64,000 bases of DNA from Campylobacter insulaenigrae NCTC 12927 (lineage in GTDB: Bacteria > Campylobacterota > Campylobacteria > Campylobacterales > Campylobacteraceae), in NCBI RefSeq assembly GCF_000816185.1, contig NZ_CP007770.1:62001-126000 (forward strand), written 5' to 3'. Below the pieces are notes generated by a model, which was not told where the DNA came from, did no database searches, and saw only the letters and a program-made list of their open reading frames with translations. Made by a program: the position numbers and the translations under genes. Each line of letters starts with the position of its first letter. The first letter of the stretch is position 1. Of the stretch, positions 17,691 to 27,942 are shown piece after piece.

Positions 17691-18971
17691 ATGCAGATAT
17701 TAAAATTTCAAAATCTAAACTCTAAAGAACAAGAACAAGCTTTAAAGCGTCCTGCTATGAGTGCTAATGCAGAAGTTAAGGTTATAGTTGAAGGTATTCT
17801 CAAAGAAGTCAAGGAAAAAGGCGATGAAGCCCTTAAAGAGATGGCTTTAAAATTCGATAAAACAAAACTAGATGCTATAAAATTAACTCAAGATGAGTTA
17901 GAAAATTTAGCTTCCAAAGTTGATGATGAGTTAAAAATGGCCATTCAAATAGCTTATGAAAATATATATAAATTTCACAAAGCCCAAGAAGGTGAAGTTA
18001 TACAAGTGCAAACTTTTGAAGGAGTAACTTGTAAAGTATTAACTAGAGCCATAGAAAAAGTAGGACTTTATATACCAGGAGGATTAGCACCTTTGTTTTC
18101 TACTGCTTTGATGCTTACAATTCCAGCAAAAATCGCAAAATGTAAGCATATAGCTTTAGCTTCACCTGCACCATTGCATCCAGCTATTGCTTTTGTAGCA
18201 AAACTTTGCGATGTAGATGAAGTTTATCAAATGGGTGGTGCAGGTGCCATAGCTGCATTTGCGTATGGTACTCAAAGTGTAGTAAAAGTAGATAAAATTT
18301 TTGGTCCAGGTAATGCTTTTGTAACTGAAGCAAAAAAGCAAGTAAATAATAACGGCGTAGCTATAGATATGCAAGCAGGACCTTCAGAGGTGTTAGTTTT
18401 AGCCGATGAAAAGGCTAATGCTAAATTTATAGCATCTGATTTACTTTCTCAAGCTGAGCATGGGGTAGATTCTCAAGCACTTTTAGTGTGTGTAGATGAG
18501 AATTTAGCTAAAAATGTTTACGATGAAGTTTTTTTGCAACTTGAAAAGCTTTCTAGAAAAGAAATTGCAAAAAAATCCATAGAAAATTCCAAAATCATCA
18601 TAGCAAAAGATCTAAAAAATGCTATAGATATTTCAAATCAATACGCTCCAGAACATTTGATAATCCATACCCAAGATCCTCATTATGTACTTGATAAAAT
18701 TTTGCACGCAGGTTCAGTGTTTTTAGGTGAGTATTCTCCTGAGTCTATGGGTGATTATGCAAGTGGAACAAATCATGTTTTACCAACTTATGGTTTAACG
18801 AAAGCTTATTCTTCTTTAGGACTTGCTGATTTTATGAAAAGAATGACAGTGCAAGAGCTTAGCAAAGAAGGCTTTAAAGCACTTGGACCTATAGTGGAAA
18901 TTTTAGCAGCAGCTGAAGGACTTGATGCTCACAAAAATGCCGTAAGCATAAGATTAGAAAGCTTAAAATGA
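17691..18971 (+). CDS. hisD: Histidinol dehydrogenase
   Basis: A 426-residue zinc enzyme that oxidises histidinol to histidine with NAD in two steps. [30 protein letters not shown] and the zinc-site LLSQAEHG are typical, and the C-terminal [12 protein letters not shown] matches the family end. The start is ATG 17691, six bases after AAGGAA; upstream in-frame codons from 17604 lie inside hisG. The stop overlaps hisB by four bases. Confidence 0.97.
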   Translation: MQILKFQNLNSKEQEQALKRPAMSANAEVKVIVEGILKEVKEKGDEALKEMALKFDKTKLDAIKLTQDELENLASKVDDELKMAIQIAYENIYKFHKAQEGEVIQVQTFEGVTCKVLTRAIEKVGLYIPGGLAPLFSTALMLTIPAKIAKCKHIALASPAPLHPAIAFVAKLCDVDEVYQMGGAGAIAAFAYGTQSVVKVDKIFGPGNAFVTEAKKQVNNNGVAIDMQAGPSEVLVLADEKANAKFIASDLLSQAEHGVDSQALLVCVDENLAKNVYDEVFLQLEKLSRKEIAKKSIENSKIIIAKDLKNAIDISNQYAPEHLIIHTQDPHYVLDKILHAGSVFLGEYSPESMGDYASGTNHVLPTYGLTKAYSSLGLADFMKRMTVQELSKEGFKALGPIVEILAAAEGLDAHKNAVSIRLESLK

Positions 18972-20035
18972 AATCTAAAATTTTATTTATAGATAGAGAC
19001 GGAACTTTAATTGATGAGCCAAAAAGTGATTTTCAAATAGATTCTTTAGAGAAACTTGAATTTGAAAAAGGTGCTATTAATGCACTTTTAAAGCTTAAAA
19101 ATTATGGTTTTAAATTTGTTATGATAACTAATCAAGATGGCTTGGGAACAGATTCTTTTCCTATAAATTCTTTTGAACTTCCTCATAAAAAAATGTTAAA
19201 TATTTTTCAGAGTTGTGGCATAGGATTTAAAGATATTTTTATTTGCCCGCATTTTGAACATGAAAATTGTGCTTGTAGAAAACCAAAAACTGCTATGCTT
19301 GAAAACTATATTAAAAATGAGCTTTTTGATAAAAATCAAAGTTTCGTGATTGGTGATAGGCAAAGCGATATGCTTTTAGCTAAAAATCTTCAAATTCAAG
19401 GTCTAAAATATGACAAAATTGATTTTAATTGGGAGCAAATTTGTGAGTATATTTTAAAGCATTTTAGAAATGCAAATATCACTCGCAATACAAAAGAAAC
19501 ACAAATTCAAGTAAAGTTAGCTTTTAATGATACTCCAAAAAGTGATATTGATACAGGTATAGCTTTTTTTGATCATATGTTAGAGCAAATTTCTACACAT
19601 GCAAATATTTCTTTAGAACTCAAATGCAAAGGAGATTTAGAGATAGATGAGCATCATAGTGTAGAAGATATAGCACTTACTTTAGGCGAGGCTATAAAAA
19701 AAGCATTAGGTGATAAAATAGGCATTGCAAGATATGGTTTTACTCTACCTATGGACGAGTGCTTAGCAAGTTGTGCTATTGATTTTTGCAACCGACCGCA
19801 TTTAATTTATAAGGCTAAATTTAAAAAAGAAAAACTTGGAGAATTAAGCACTGAAATGATAGAACATTTTTTCTATTCATTAAGCTATGCTATGGGAGCA
19901 AGTTTGCATTTAAAAGTAAAAGGAAAAAACGATCATCACAAGGCAGAAGGACTTTTTAAAGCCTTTGCAAGAGCTTTAAAAATGGCTATAAAAATAGAAA
20001 ATGAAAACCTAGCAAGCTCTAAAGGAGTGATATGA
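18968..20035 (+). CDS. hisB: Bifunctional histidinol-phosphatase / imidazoleglycerol-phosphate dehydratase
   Basis: A 355-residue fusion. Residues 1-160 are a HAD-type phosphatase with [12 protein letters not shown] and a zinc-binding [15 protein letters not shown] loop. From about residue 165 comes the dehydratase, with the two metal motifs [16 protein letters not shown] and [15 protein letters not shown]. The two halves catalyse steps 7 and 9 of histidine synthesis. ATGA overlaps tie it to both hisD and hisH. Confidence 0.97.
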   Translation: MKSKILFIDRDGTLIDEPKSDFQIDSLEKLEFEKGAINALLKLKNYGFKFVMITNQDGLGTDSFPINSFELPHKKMLNIFQSCGIGFKDIFICPHFEHENCACRKPKTAMLENYIKNELFDKNQSFVIGDRQSDMLLAKNLQIQGLKYDKIDFNWEQICEYILKHFRNANITRNTKETQIQVKLAFNDTPKSDIDTGIAFFDHMLEQISTHANISLELKCKGDLEIDEHHSVEDIALTLGEAIKKALGDKIGIARYGFTLPMDECLASCAIDFCNRPHLIYKAKFKKEKLGELSTEMIEHFFYSLSYAMGASLHLKVKGKNDHHKAEGLFKAFARALKMAIKIENENLASSKGVI

Positions 20036-20613
20036 AAGTAGCCATTATAGATACAGGTTGTGCGAATTTGGCTTCCTTGCAGTTTGCCTTAAAGCGTTTA
20101 AATCAAGAAAGTATTATCACTCATGATTTAAAAGAACTCTCGCAAGCTGATAAGCTTTTGCTTCCAGGTGTTGGTACAGCAGCAAAAGCTATGTATAATT
20201 TAAAAATGCTCGATTTAGAAAATTTTATACAAAATACCAAAAAACCACTTTTAGGTATTTGTTTAGGTATGCAAATTTTAGGAGAATTTTCAGAAGAATT
20301 GCATCAAAAAACACTTAATATCATACCTTTTAAAACGCAAAAATTTGAAGAAAAAGCAAATTATACTTTCCCGCATATGGGTTGGAATCAAGTTTTTAGC
20401 TCGCACGAACTTTTTAAAGGCTTAAATGGGGCTTATTTTTACTTTGTACATAGTTATTGTGTGAGTTTAAATGCTTATACCATAGCAGAGTGTGAGTATT
20501 CTACTAAATTTAGTGCAAGTTTAAATAAAGACAATTTTTATGGTGTGCAGTTTCATCCTGAAAGAAGTGGTGAAGCAGGCGAAGTATTGTTAAAAAATTT
20601 CATACAAATGTAG
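20032..20613 (+). CDS. hisH: Imidazole glycerol phosphate synthase, glutaminase subunit
   Basis: A 193-residue class I glutamine amidotransferase that passes ammonia to HisF. The nucleophile is C77 in GICLGMQ, and the His-Glu pair sits in QFHPERSG near the C terminus. PGVGTA supplies the oxyanion-side loop. It overlaps hisB by four bases and is followed by hisA after six bases. Confidence 0.97.
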   Translation: MKVAIIDTGCANLASLQFALKRLNQESIITHDLKELSQADKLLLPGVGTAAKAMYNLKMLDLENFIQNTKKPLLGICLGMQILGEFSEELHQKTLNIIPFKTQKFEEKANYTFPHMGWNQVFSSHELFKGLNGAYFYFVHSYCVSLNAYTIAECEYSTKFSASLNKDNFYGVQFHPERSGEAGEVLLKNFIQM

Positions 20614-20619
20614 GTAAAA

Positions 20620-21354
20620 ATGCAAACTCAAATCATTCCAGCACTTGATTTAATCAATGGCAAAGTAGTAAGACTTTATAAAGGTGATTATGCTAAAAAA
20701 CAAGAGTATTCTTATGATCCTTTAGCTAAATTTAAAGAATACGAAGCTCAGGGTGCTTTGTGGCTTCATTTAGTAGATTTAGACGGAGCAAAAGATCCTA
20801 GCAAAAGGCAGTTAAAACTCATAGAAAAATTAGCTTTAAATGTTAAAGTCAATTTACAAATAGGTGGAGGCATACGCACTAAAGATGAAATAAAAGCTTT
20901 ATTTGATTGTGGTATTAAAAGAGTCGTAATAGGTTCTTTAGCTGTTAAAGATAAGAAATTTACTCAAGAGCTTTTAGAATATTTTGGTATAGAAAACATA
21001 GTTTTAGCGCTTGATAGTCTTAGTGTTAATAATGAATTTTTTGTAAGCACAGATGCGTGGAGTAAAAGGAGTAATGAAAGTTTATTTGAACTTTTAAAAT
21101 TTTATAAAAATTTAAAGCATCTTTTATGTACAGATATTTCAAAAGATGGCACTATGAGCGGAGCTAATATAGCCTTATACAAAAGTTTAAAAGAAAAATT
21201 TCCACATTTAAGCGTACAAGCAAGCGGAGGTGTGGCAAGTTTGCAAGATTTTAAAAATTTAAATGGCGTAGTAAGTGGTATTATAGTAGGTAAGGCTTTG
21301 CTTGATAATGAATTTAGCATAAAGGAGGCTAAAGAATGCTTGCAAAACGCATAA
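20620..21354 (+). CDS. hisA: ProFAR isomerase
   Basis: A 244-residue (beta/alpha)8 barrel that isomerises ProFAR to PRFAR. The catalytic Asp is D10 in [14 protein letters not shown], with the second Asp in [12 protein letters not shown]. The phosphate-binding LQIGGGIRT and [10 protein letters not shown] loops show the half-barrel duplication shared with HisF. Its last bases overlap hisF by 19 bp. Confidence 0.97.
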   Translation: MQTQIIPALDLINGKVVRLYKGDYAKKQEYSYDPLAKFKEYEAQGALWLHLVDLDGAKDPSKRQLKLIEKLALNVKVNLQIGGGIRTKDEIKALFDCGIKRVVIGSLAVKDKKFTQELLEYFGIENIVLALDSLSVNNEFFVSTDAWSKRSNESLFELLKFYKNLKHLLCTDISKDGTMSGANIALYKSLKEKFPHLSVQASGGVASLQDFKNLNGVVSGIIVGKALLDNEFSIKEAKECLQNA

Positions 21355-22103
21355 TAGCTTGTTTAGATGTAAAAGATGGTAGGGTTGTAAAAGGCGTGCA
21401 GTTTAAAAATCACGAAGATATGGGAGATATCATAGAGCTTGCTAAATTTTACTCACAAAATGGCATTGATGAACTTGTATTTTATGATATATCTGCTTCA
21501 GCCAAAAATGAGCGTGTGGATAGGACTTGGGTAAGTAAGGTAGCTCAAAATATTTCCATACCATTTTGTGTTGCAGGGGGTATTAAAAGCGAAGATGATG
21601 CAAAAGAGCTTTTAGCAAATGGAGCAGATAAAATTTCTATTAATTCCCCTGCTTTAAATAATCCTGATTTAATTTCACATCTTGCAAAAAGCTTTGGCGT
21701 GCAGTGTGTTGTGGTGGGAGTAGATACCTTTAAAGATGAAAATGGTGAGCTTTTAGTTTATAAATACACAGGCGATGAGAGTAAATCCCATCATAGTGGC
21801 AAAAAAACTCTAGAATGGATCAAACAAGCTTGTGAGCTTGGTGCAGGTGAGATTGTGCTAAATATGATGAATCAAGATGGTATGAAAAAAGGCTATGATT
21901 TAGAACAATTAGCCTTAGTAAGAAAAATTTGCCCTGTGCCTTTAGTAGCAAGTGGTGGAGCAGGAGCTAAAGAGCATTTTTTAGACGCTTTTAAATTAGG
22001 TTTAGATGGAGCTTTAGCTGCTTCAATTTTTCATAAAAAACTTATAGATATAAAAGAATTAAAACTTTTTTTAAAAGAGCAAGGTTTGCAAATTCGCATT
22101 TAG
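21336..22103 (+). CDS. hisF: Imidazole glycerol phosphate synthase, cyclase subunit
   Basis: A 255-residue barrel that joins PRFAR with ammonia from HisH to give imidazole glycerol phosphate and AICAR. The catalytic pair is D11 in [15 protein letters not shown] and the Asp in [19 protein letters not shown] and LVASGGAGA bind phosphate. AAAGGAGG inside the hisA end serves as binding site. Confidence 0.97.
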   Translation: MLAKRIIACLDVKDGRVVKGVQFKNHEDMGDIIELAKFYSQNGIDELVFYDISASAKNERVDRTWVSKVAQNISIPFCVAGGIKSEDDAKELLANGADKISINSPALNNPDLISHLAKSFGVQCVVVGVDTFKDENGELLVYKYTGDESKSHHSGKKTLEWIKQACELGAGEIVLNMMNQDGMKKGYDLEQLALVRKICPVPLVASGGAGAKEHFLDAFKLGLDGALAASIFHKKLIDIKELKLFLKEQGLQIRI

Positions 22104-22112
22104 GAAAAAGCT

Positions 22113-22739
22113 ATGATAAATAATGAAGTAGAATTTATAAAAAGTATAAACTGGCAAAAGGTTGATGGCTTAGTGCCTGTGATAGTGCAAGATTATCAAA
22201 GTTGTGAAGTGTTAATGCAAGGCTTTATGAATCAAGAGGCGTTAAAAGAAAGTTTCAAACATAAAAAAGTTGTCTTTTACTCACGCACTAAAAAGCGTTT
22301 GTGGATGAAAGGTGAGGAAAGTGGTAATTTTTTAAATATCATAGATTTAGGGCTTGATTGTGATAAAGATTGTATTTTAGTGCTTGTAAAACCTTGTGGA
22401 GAAGTTTGTCACAAAGGTAGTATTTCTTGTTTTGAAGAACTTTCTAAAAGGGCTGATTTTGTATTTTTATCACGCCTTGAAAAACTCATCTACTCAAGAA
22501 AAAATTCTTCTTCACATTCTTCCTATACAGCTGAACTTTTTTCAAAAGGCACTAAACGCATAGCTCAAAAAGTCGGTGAAGAAGGAGTTGAAACAGCTTT
22601 AGCAGCTATGGCTAAAGATAAAGATGAACTTATTTGCGAAGCAGCAGATTTGCTTTATCATTTAGAAGTTTTGCTAGCCGATGCAAATTTGAGTTTAAAT
22701 GATGTGATTGCTAAATTAAAAGAAAGAAATAAAAATTAA
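22113..22739 (+). CDS. hisI: Bifunctional phosphoribosyl-AMP cyclohydrolase / phosphoribosyl-ATP pyrophosphatase
   Basis: A 208-residue HisIE fusion for steps 2 and 3 of histidine synthesis. The N-terminal cyclohydrolase has MQGFMNQEALKES, YSRTKKRLWMKGEESGN, DCDKDC and a zinc-site CHKGSISCF. The C-terminal pyrophosphatase has RIAQKVGEEGVETALAA and EAADLLYHLEVLL. It ends the operon. Its stop codon lies inside the left arm of the inverted repeat around flgE. Confidence 0.96.
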   Translation: MINNEVEFIKSINWQKVDGLVPVIVQDYQSCEVLMQGFMNQEALKESFKHKKVVFYSRTKKRLWMKGEESGNFLNIIDLGLDCDKDCILVLVKPCGEVCHKGSISCFEELSKRADFVFLSRLEKLIYSRKNSSSHSSYTAELFSKGTKRIAQKVGEEGVETALAAMAKDKDELICEAADLLYHLEVLLADANLSLNDVIAKLKERNKN

Positions 22740-22796
22740 GCGTGAAAATTACGCTTAATTAAGCAATATTTTTGAAAAGATTCACCAACTATATCG
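22735..22796 (+). repeat. Left arm of a ~62 bp inverted repeat around flgE; includes the his operon terminator
   Basis: This arm is the reverse complement of 25742-25804 with only three or four differences, including an uninterrupted 34-base match. Its outer end is a terminator hairpin, ATTAAGCGT (22735-22743) with ACGCTTAAT (22751-22759), followed by TAAGCAATATTTTTG. It carries the hisI stop codon. The two arms enclose 2.9 kb that holds only flgE and its signals. Confidence 0.9.
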
Positions 22797-22954
22797 AGTA
22801 TTTTTTTAAAAACTTTATATTCATATAATACAATTTAACATTTCGTTGTTTTAAGTATATTTATTTTAATTTTCATCAAAACACTATTTTTAGATTAATT
22901 TGCTATGTTTATTTTATAAAATAAGTATTCATTTTTTAACATTTTGCTACATTT

Positions 22955-22971
22955 TTGGAACACTTATTGCT
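22955..22971 (+). promoter_or_regulatory. Sigma-54 (-24/-12) promoter of flgE
   Basis: TTGGAAC-N5-TTGCT, with GG at 22957-22958 and GC at 22969-22970, exactly ten bases between. This is the RpoN consensus seen before middle flagellar genes of campylobacters. Transcription would begin near 22981, giving a leader of about 57 bases. Confidence 0.9.
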
Positions 22972-23037
22972 TTGATTTTGCTAAGCAATAGAAATTGTGA
23001 TATTTCACAAAAACAATATTTTTTAAAGGATTCAATT

Positions 23038-25506
23038 ATGATGAGGTCTCTATGGTCTGGAGTTTCAGGACTTCAAGCACACCAATACGCTATGGATGTA
23101 GAGGGAAACAACATAGCCAATGTTAATACTTTCGGGTTTAAATATTCTCGTGCAGATTTTTCTACACTTATGAGTCAAACTTCGAAGATAGCAACCGCTC
23201 CAGATGGAAATTTAGGTGGTAAAAATCCTATGCAAGTAGGACTTGGTACAGGTGTAAATTCTACTACTAGAATTCATTCTCAAGGTAATGTTCAAACTAC
23301 AGATAAAAATACAGACTTAGCTATAAATGGAGATGGATTCTTCGTCGTATCTAATGATGGTGGTGTAACTCAGTTTTTTACTCGTTCAGGAGACTTTAAA
23401 ACTGATGCTGTAGGAAATTTCGTAGATAATAACGGCTACACAGTTCAAGGCTGGAATTATAATCAAGAAACAGGTCAGATTGATTCTTCTAAATCAGTAG
23501 AAGATATAGTGATACCACCTGGTATGAGTATGCCTGCTAGAGCTAGTTCTAATGTAAAACTCACAGCAAATCTTGATAGTGGTAACACTTTAGGTGCGAA
23601 TGCTTCAGCTAAACGCCCTATATTTGCACTTGACTCAACTCATGGAATGAGAGAAGATACAGGAACAAATATAAATGAAAATGATACGGGTCATACAGAA
23701 TTTTATACTTCATCTAAAACAGGAGCACAAGTTACTGAAAAGGGTGTGGATATGGGTGTAGTGTTTAATGCTCAAGGTGAGGGCTTAAATTTACGCGATG
23801 GTCAGGGTATGTGGGTAAGCTACCAAGATGCTAAACATACTTCTAATATTACGATGAATACTGATTTACCTGATGATGTTGCAAAATGGCAAAATGGAAA
23901 TTATACTTTTTGGGGTTATAATTTTAATGGACAACCTGTTTCAGCTACTTTAGATATTACTATAAACGGAACGCATATTCAAGCTACAGGTGTAGGTAAG
24001 GATACTTTCATCAATGCTATTAATGCTAAGACAGCTGAAACTGGTGTAACTGCTTCTATAGTAGGTGGAAAAATAACTTTTACAAATAAAAATGATATAG
24101 GAACTACAGGGAAAACTAAAAATATTGATATTCAAATTGGACCAAATAATAATGCAGGAGCACAAGTAACTACTCGAAATTTACCTATAGTTGGTGGTGG
24201 TGCTCCAACACAAGCTAACTTTGTAGCGCATGTAGCAAATGGTGGTCGTAATGGAGCTTGGCTTGGAATTGTTGGGGCTGGTAATACTAATGCTGTAATG
24301 AATAGACAAGTTGTTACAGCACATGAATATATTTATAGCACCAATAATGTAGATATAGGTCCAAATCCAGATCCTAATGCACAGCAACAACAAAATGCAA
24401 ATATGCCTCAAGCTAATGGTCAAAGAACCTTCCATACTACTGAAGATTTAAGAGAATTAATGCAAAGAGATGCTAGATTTGCAGTAGATTATAATGGGGA
24501 TGGACAAATACAAAACTGGGTAGCTGGTGCGGGTGTTGGCGCTGATGAAAATGCTAATGTAAAAGTAACAGTAGAAAAAGATGGTAGATTTAAAATAGTA
24601 AATCCTAATGATCCTGGTGCTAAAGATATGACTTTTAAAGTTACCGGCTATTCTAATGAAACTAATAAAATAGCTACAAATGACAAATTTACTTCCATGT
24701 TTAGTGCTTTTGATGGAAATTTTAATGCCGGAAAAGATGAAAAATTCTCTCAAGATATGTATCTTTCAGCTCATACTGCTAGTATAGAAATTTTTGACTC
24801 ATTAGGAAGTAAGCATGAATTAACAGTGCAATTTACAAAGCAAGTAAAAACTGCTGATGGTGGAGCTGAATGGTCTATCATCATATCAGTACCTGAACCT
24901 GCACAGATTAATTTTGCTGGTAATGGTGCACCAGGAAATATAGTAGTAGGAAATTTAAGATTTGGTAATGATGGCTCACTTCAAAGCTATACTCCAAATG
25001 TTTTAAATTTTACAGGAAATAACGGCTCAAAACCAAACCAAGTAGTAAAACTTGATTTTGGAACAACAGGGGCTTTTGATGGCTTAACAAGTTATGATAA
25101 AGATTCAGCTACAACAAAGCAAGAAACAGATGGCTACACAGGGGGAAATTTAAAACCAGATGCATTAAGAACAGATGAAAATGGTTATGTGTATGGAGAA
25201 TTTACTAATGGTAAAACTCTAGCTTTAGCTAAAGTAGCACTTGCAACTTTCCCAAATAATATGGGTCTTGAAGAAATGGGTAGTAATCTTTTCAAAGCTA
25301 CAGCAAATTCAGGAACGGCTACTATAGGTCACGCAGGTGAAGGCGGTAGAGGAGGCTTAAAATCTTCTGCTATAGAAATGTCAAATGTGGATTTGAGTCG
25401 TTCTTTAACTCAGCTTATAGTTATACAAAGAGGATATCAAGCAAGTTCTAAAACAATCACTACAAGTGATCAGCTTTTAAATACTTTGCTTCAATTAAAA
25501 CAATAA
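23038..25506 (+). CDS. flgE: Flagellar hook protein
   Basis: An 822-residue hook subunit exported by the flagellar type III system. The N-terminal [20 protein letters not shown], with the conserved [12 protein letters not shown], and the C-terminal [20 protein letters not shown] are the coiled D0 segments of the axial family. The long central part, rich in Asn, Gly and Thr, is the variable exposed region; campylobacter hooks are about twice the length of E. coli FlgE. The start is ATG 23038 after AAAGGA, downstream of the sigma-54 promoter. Upstream in-frame codons from 22900 include the promoter and are excluded. Confidence 0.96.
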   Translation: MMRSLWSGVSGLQAHQYAMDVEGNNIANVNTFGFKYSRADFSTLMSQTSKIATAPDGNLGGKNPMQVGLGTGVNSTTRIHSQGNVQTTDKNTDLAINGDGFFVVSNDGGVTQFFTRSGDFKTDAVGNFVDNNGYTVQGWNYNQETGQIDSSKSVEDIVIPPGMSMPARASSNVKLTANLDSGNTLGANASAKRPIFALDSTHGMREDTGTNINENDTGHTEFYTSSKTGAQVTEKGVDMGVVFNAQGEGLNLRDGQGMWVSYQDAKHTSNITMNTDLPDDVAKWQNGNYTFWGYNFNGQPVSATLDITINGTHIQATGVGKDTFINAINAKTAETGVTASIVGGKITFTNKNDIGTTGKTKNIDIQIGPNNNAGAQVTTRNLPIVGGGAPTQANFVAHVANGGRNGAWLGIVGAGNTNAVMNRQVVTAHEYIYSTNNVDIGPNPDPNAQQQQNANMPQANGQRTFHTTEDLRELMQRDARFAVDYNGDGQIQNWVAGAGVGADENANVKVTVEKDGRFKIVNPNDPGAKDMTFKVTGYSNETNKIATNDKFTSMFSAFDGNFNAGKDEKFSQDMYLSAHTASIEIFDSLGSKHELTVQFTKQVKTADGGAEWSIIISVPEPAQINFAGNGAPGNIVVGNLRFGNDGSLQSYTPNVLNFTGNNGSKPNQVVKLDFGTTGAFDGLTSYDKDSATTKQETDGYTGGNLKPDALRTDENGYVYGEFTNGKTLALAKVALATFPNNMGLEEMGSNLFKATANSGTATIGHAGEGGRGGLKSSAIEMSNVDLSRSLTQLIVIQRGYQASSKTITTSDQLLNTLLQLKQ

Positions 25507-25509
25507 CTT

Positions 25510-25534
25510 CCAAGGCTTTAAAAGCCTTGGTTTT
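25510..25534 (+). terminator. Rho-independent terminator of flgE
   Basis: CCAAGGCTTT (25510-25519) and AAAGCCTTGG (25521-25530) form a nearly complete palindrome followed by TTTT. It begins four bases after the flgE stop. The true loop will be larger than the single central base. Confidence 0.85.
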
Positions 25535-25741
25535 CAAGCTTTACAAGGTTATCATGGTAATCTTGTAATACTTGATAGCCTTGGCCTTCAATCTATTGCT
25601 AACTCACTTCTTTTTTTGCCTTAAGGAGTGGGTAGCATGATTGTCATATCGACAAGATAAAATAAGAATTAATAACAAATCTTAACTTTTTAAATTTCAT
25701 TGATTTAAATTACTGCGATATAAAGTTTTTTGACAAATATG
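25535..25741. other. Non-coding convergent gap with further hairpins
   Basis: Beyond the flgE terminator, TTACAAG and CTTGTAA form another stem near 25541-25568. ACTCACTTC and GGAGTGGGT can pair with G-U wobbles near 25603-25635. A near-direct repeat TGCGATATA lies at about 25734 and 25740. No gene is seen. The stretch may be transcript 3' end, a remnant, or an unrecognised RNA. Confidence 0.35.
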
Positions 25742-25804
25742 CGATATAGTTAATGAATCTTTTCAAAAATATTGCTTAATTAAGCGTGATTTCTCACGCT
25801 TAAT
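25742..25804 (-). repeat. Right arm of the inverted repeat around flgE; includes the exporter terminator
   Basis: Inverted copy of 22735-22796. Read on the minus strand it begins with ATTAAGCGTGA-GAAA-TCACGCTTAAT, a terminator stem whose outer half encodes the last residues (LSVRNHA) and stop of the Bcr-type exporter, then TAAGCAATATTTTTG. Both arms thus point a terminator toward flgE from either side. Confidence 0.9.
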
Positions 25805-27021
25805 CTTCTAATTAATTTATTTAATTTTCTTTTATTTATCAAGCTAAGATAAGAAGTTAAAGCTAAAAAGGTGCAAATGCCTAAAATTATTGCTAATAAA
25901 ATAGGTGTATTAGCATTTAAAACACTTACTACAAAAGCCATTATCCCTGCCATTGCAAATTGAGTTGAGCCTAAAAGAGCCGAAGCGCTTCCTGCGTTTT
26001 GTTTTGATCTAGACATTGCTAAAGCTGTGGTGTTTGGCAAGATAAATCCTAAAGAAGCGATGATAAAAATTAAAGGAAGTTCAAAAGCAAAAAATCCTAA
26101 ATCAAAAGTAGCGCCTATAATGAGTAAAAAAGTCAAAAAAGTGATGGCTATTAAAGCTCTAGGAAGTATGTAGTATGGAGAATATTTAAGTGCCATTTTT
26201 GCGTTAATTTTAGCAGATATTAAAAAGCCTAAAGCATGAATTCCAAAAAGTGCAGCGTATTGTTGCTCGCTAAGTTCAAAAACTCTTGTAAAAACAAAAG
26301 ATGAACCTGTCAAATATGCAAAAAATCCAGCAAATATTAAATTTCCACATAACAAATATACATTAAAACGACGATCTTTTAAAGTGATTTTATAACTTTT
26401 TAAAACTTCTTTGTGATTGAATTTTTTACCTTGCGTGTTGTGATTGCTTTCTTTTAAAACAAAAATTACCAATAAAAACAATACAAATCCCAAAATAAAA
26501 AGAGTAAAAAATATACTTCTCCATGAAAAAAATTGCAATAAAATTCCCCCAAAAGTTGGTGAAAGCATAGGAGCTAAAGAAGTAAAAACCATCATCAAAG
26601 CATAAATTCCAGCAGCTTCTTTGAGTTCAAATAAATCATTGACAATAGCTCTTGCAACTACTACTCCCACGCAACCTCCTAAGGCTTCGAAAAAACGCAA
26701 GGCTATAAAAACATGGATAGAATCTACTAGCACACAAGCTATACTTGAAGAGATAAATAAAAAAAGCCCTATATACAAAGGTTTTTTTCTACCAAATACA
26801 TCGCTTAATGGTCCATAAAAAAGCTGACCTAAAGAAAAAGCTATAAAAAAGCTTGCTAAAGATAACTGAGTGTAAAAAGAATTTGTTTGAAAACTTTTTT
26901 CTACTTCATTTAAAGCAGGCAAATACATATCTGTCGATAAAGGAGCTATGGCTGATAAAAATGCTAGTATAATGATGAGTTTTAATTTGTCTAAACCTTG
27001 AATTTGCGTGCGTTTTTGCAT
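25780..27021 (-). CDS. Bcr/CflA-type multidrug efflux transporter (MFS)
   Basis: A 413-residue major-facilitator protein with twelve predicted membrane segments. STDMYLPALNEVE near the N terminus and the loop motif GPLSDVFGRKKP are typical of the Bcr/CflA drug-proton antiporters. The substrate cannot be predicted. Its last codons lie in the right arm of the inverted repeat. It is divergent from the nfu gene across a 134 bp promoter gap. Confidence 0.88.
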   Translation of the reverse strand: MQKRTQIQGLDKLKLIIILAFLSAIAPLSTDMYLPALNEVEKSFQTNSFYTQLSLASFFIAFSLGQLFYGPLSDVFGRKKPLYIGLFLFISSSIACVLVDSIHVFIALRFFEALGGCVGVVVARAIVNDLFELKEAAGIYALMMVFTSLAPMLSPTFGGILLQFFSWRSIFFTLFILGFVLFLLVIFVLKESNHNTQGKKFNHKEVLKSYKITLKDRRFNVYLLCGNLIFAGFFAYLTGSSFVFTRVFELSEQQYAALFGIHALGFLISAKINAKMALKYSPYYILPRALIAITFLTFLLIIGATFDLGFFAFELPLIFIIASLGFILPNTTALAMSRSKQNAGSASALLGSTQFAMAGIMAFVVSVLNANTPILLAIILGICTFLALTSYLSLINKRKLNKLIRRLSVRNHA

Positions 27022-27155
27022 AAAATATCCTATAATTTTTATTAAATTTTATATTAAAAAAAATAAAAATTAAAGAAAATCTAAGTTAAAAATAAACAAT
27101 AATTTACATTTTTTAAAGCCAAATAAGATAAAATAAAAATAAAAGGAAAAATTTT

Positions 27156-27431
27156 ATGAATATGCCTTTTAGCGATGAGGAATTAATAGAACCTGTGAAA
27201 GCAAGCTTAGCAAAAACTATGCATATTTTAGAAAGTGATGGCGGGGGACTTGATTTTTTAGGTATTAAAAATGGCATCGTTTATGTAAAATTAACAGGTG
27301 CTTGTAATGGTTGTCCATCTAGCGGCACTACTTTAAAATATGGTTTAGAAAAACAATTAAAAATCGATATACACCCTGATATAAGCATAGTAAATTTAGC
27401 AGGTGGAGAAAGCGAATTTGCAAAATTATAA
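27156..27431 (+). CDS. NifU C-terminal domain protein, Fe-S cluster scaffold/carrier
   Basis: A 91-residue stand-alone Nfu domain. The CNGCPSS motif holds the two cysteines that bridge a [4Fe-4S] cluster in a dimer, and LESDGGGLDFLGIKNGIVYVKLTGAC is the standard fold before it. It probably delivers clusters to apoproteins. AAAGGAAAA precedes the ATG. It is first in a long same-strand gene series up to 37144. Confidence 0.92.
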   Translation: MNMPFSDEELIEPVKASLAKTMHILESDGGGLDFLGIKNGIVYVKLTGACNGCPSSGTTLKYGLEKQLKIDIHPDISIVNLAGGESEFAKL

Positions 27432-27942
27432 AAAAATAGCTATTGAGTGCTTTTATAATAAAGATTTTAAAAATGCTAAAATGTATTTTTCTTTAGCTTA
27501 TCAAAAAAGAAAAAACAAAAGACTGCTAACCTTTATAAACATTTGTGATTTAGCATTACAAAGCCCAGATGAAGCTTTTGTATTTTTTGAATTTTTCTTA
27601 CAAAATTATAAAAATACAAAAATAGATACTGATTTAGAAAAACTTATAAATTTAAGTCAAAGTGTGCAGTTTGAAGAAAATAGTGAAGATTTTGAGGGTT
27701 TGAGTTATCAAGATTTTTTACTAAGTGAAAAAGAAGTGGGATTTAAACAAGCTTTAGAAAATGTTATAATTTCCAATAAACTCGTTATAGATGATAAAGA
27801 AGATTTTGTGGATTTTTTAGAAAAACTTTTAGAATACGGATACAAAGATATGTTGGTAGCTTATATGGAAGATGTATCACCGCATTTTTATTCTAATTAT
27901 CGTTTTATAAAACTAAGTGAAAAATTAAAAGGCTTATTGTGA
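27403..27942 (+). CDS. Conserved hypothetical protein, TPR-like helical
   Basis: A protein of up to 179 residues, mostly helical. [27 protein letters not shown] resembles one tetratricopeptide unit, but no function is recognised. The start is uncertain: GTG 27403 overlaps the nfu end, while TTG 27418 lies eight bases after GGAGAA. It is coupled to murE by a short overlap. Conservation next to nfu and murE in campylobacters is from memory. Confidence 0.75.
   Translation: MEKANLQNYKKIAIECFYNKDFKNAKMYFSLAYQKRKNKRLLTFINICDLALQSPDEAFVFFEFFLQNYKNTKIDTDLEKLINLSQSVQFEENSEDFEGLSYQDFLLSEKEVGFKQALENVIISNKLVIDDKEDFVDFLEKLLEYGYKDMLVAYMEDVSPHFYSNYRFIKLSEKLKGLL

Noticed and set aside
27235-27250. G-tract phase variation
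   Set aside because: The longest G run noticed is five bases (in nfu). No homopolymeric G tract of contingency length was seen in the window.
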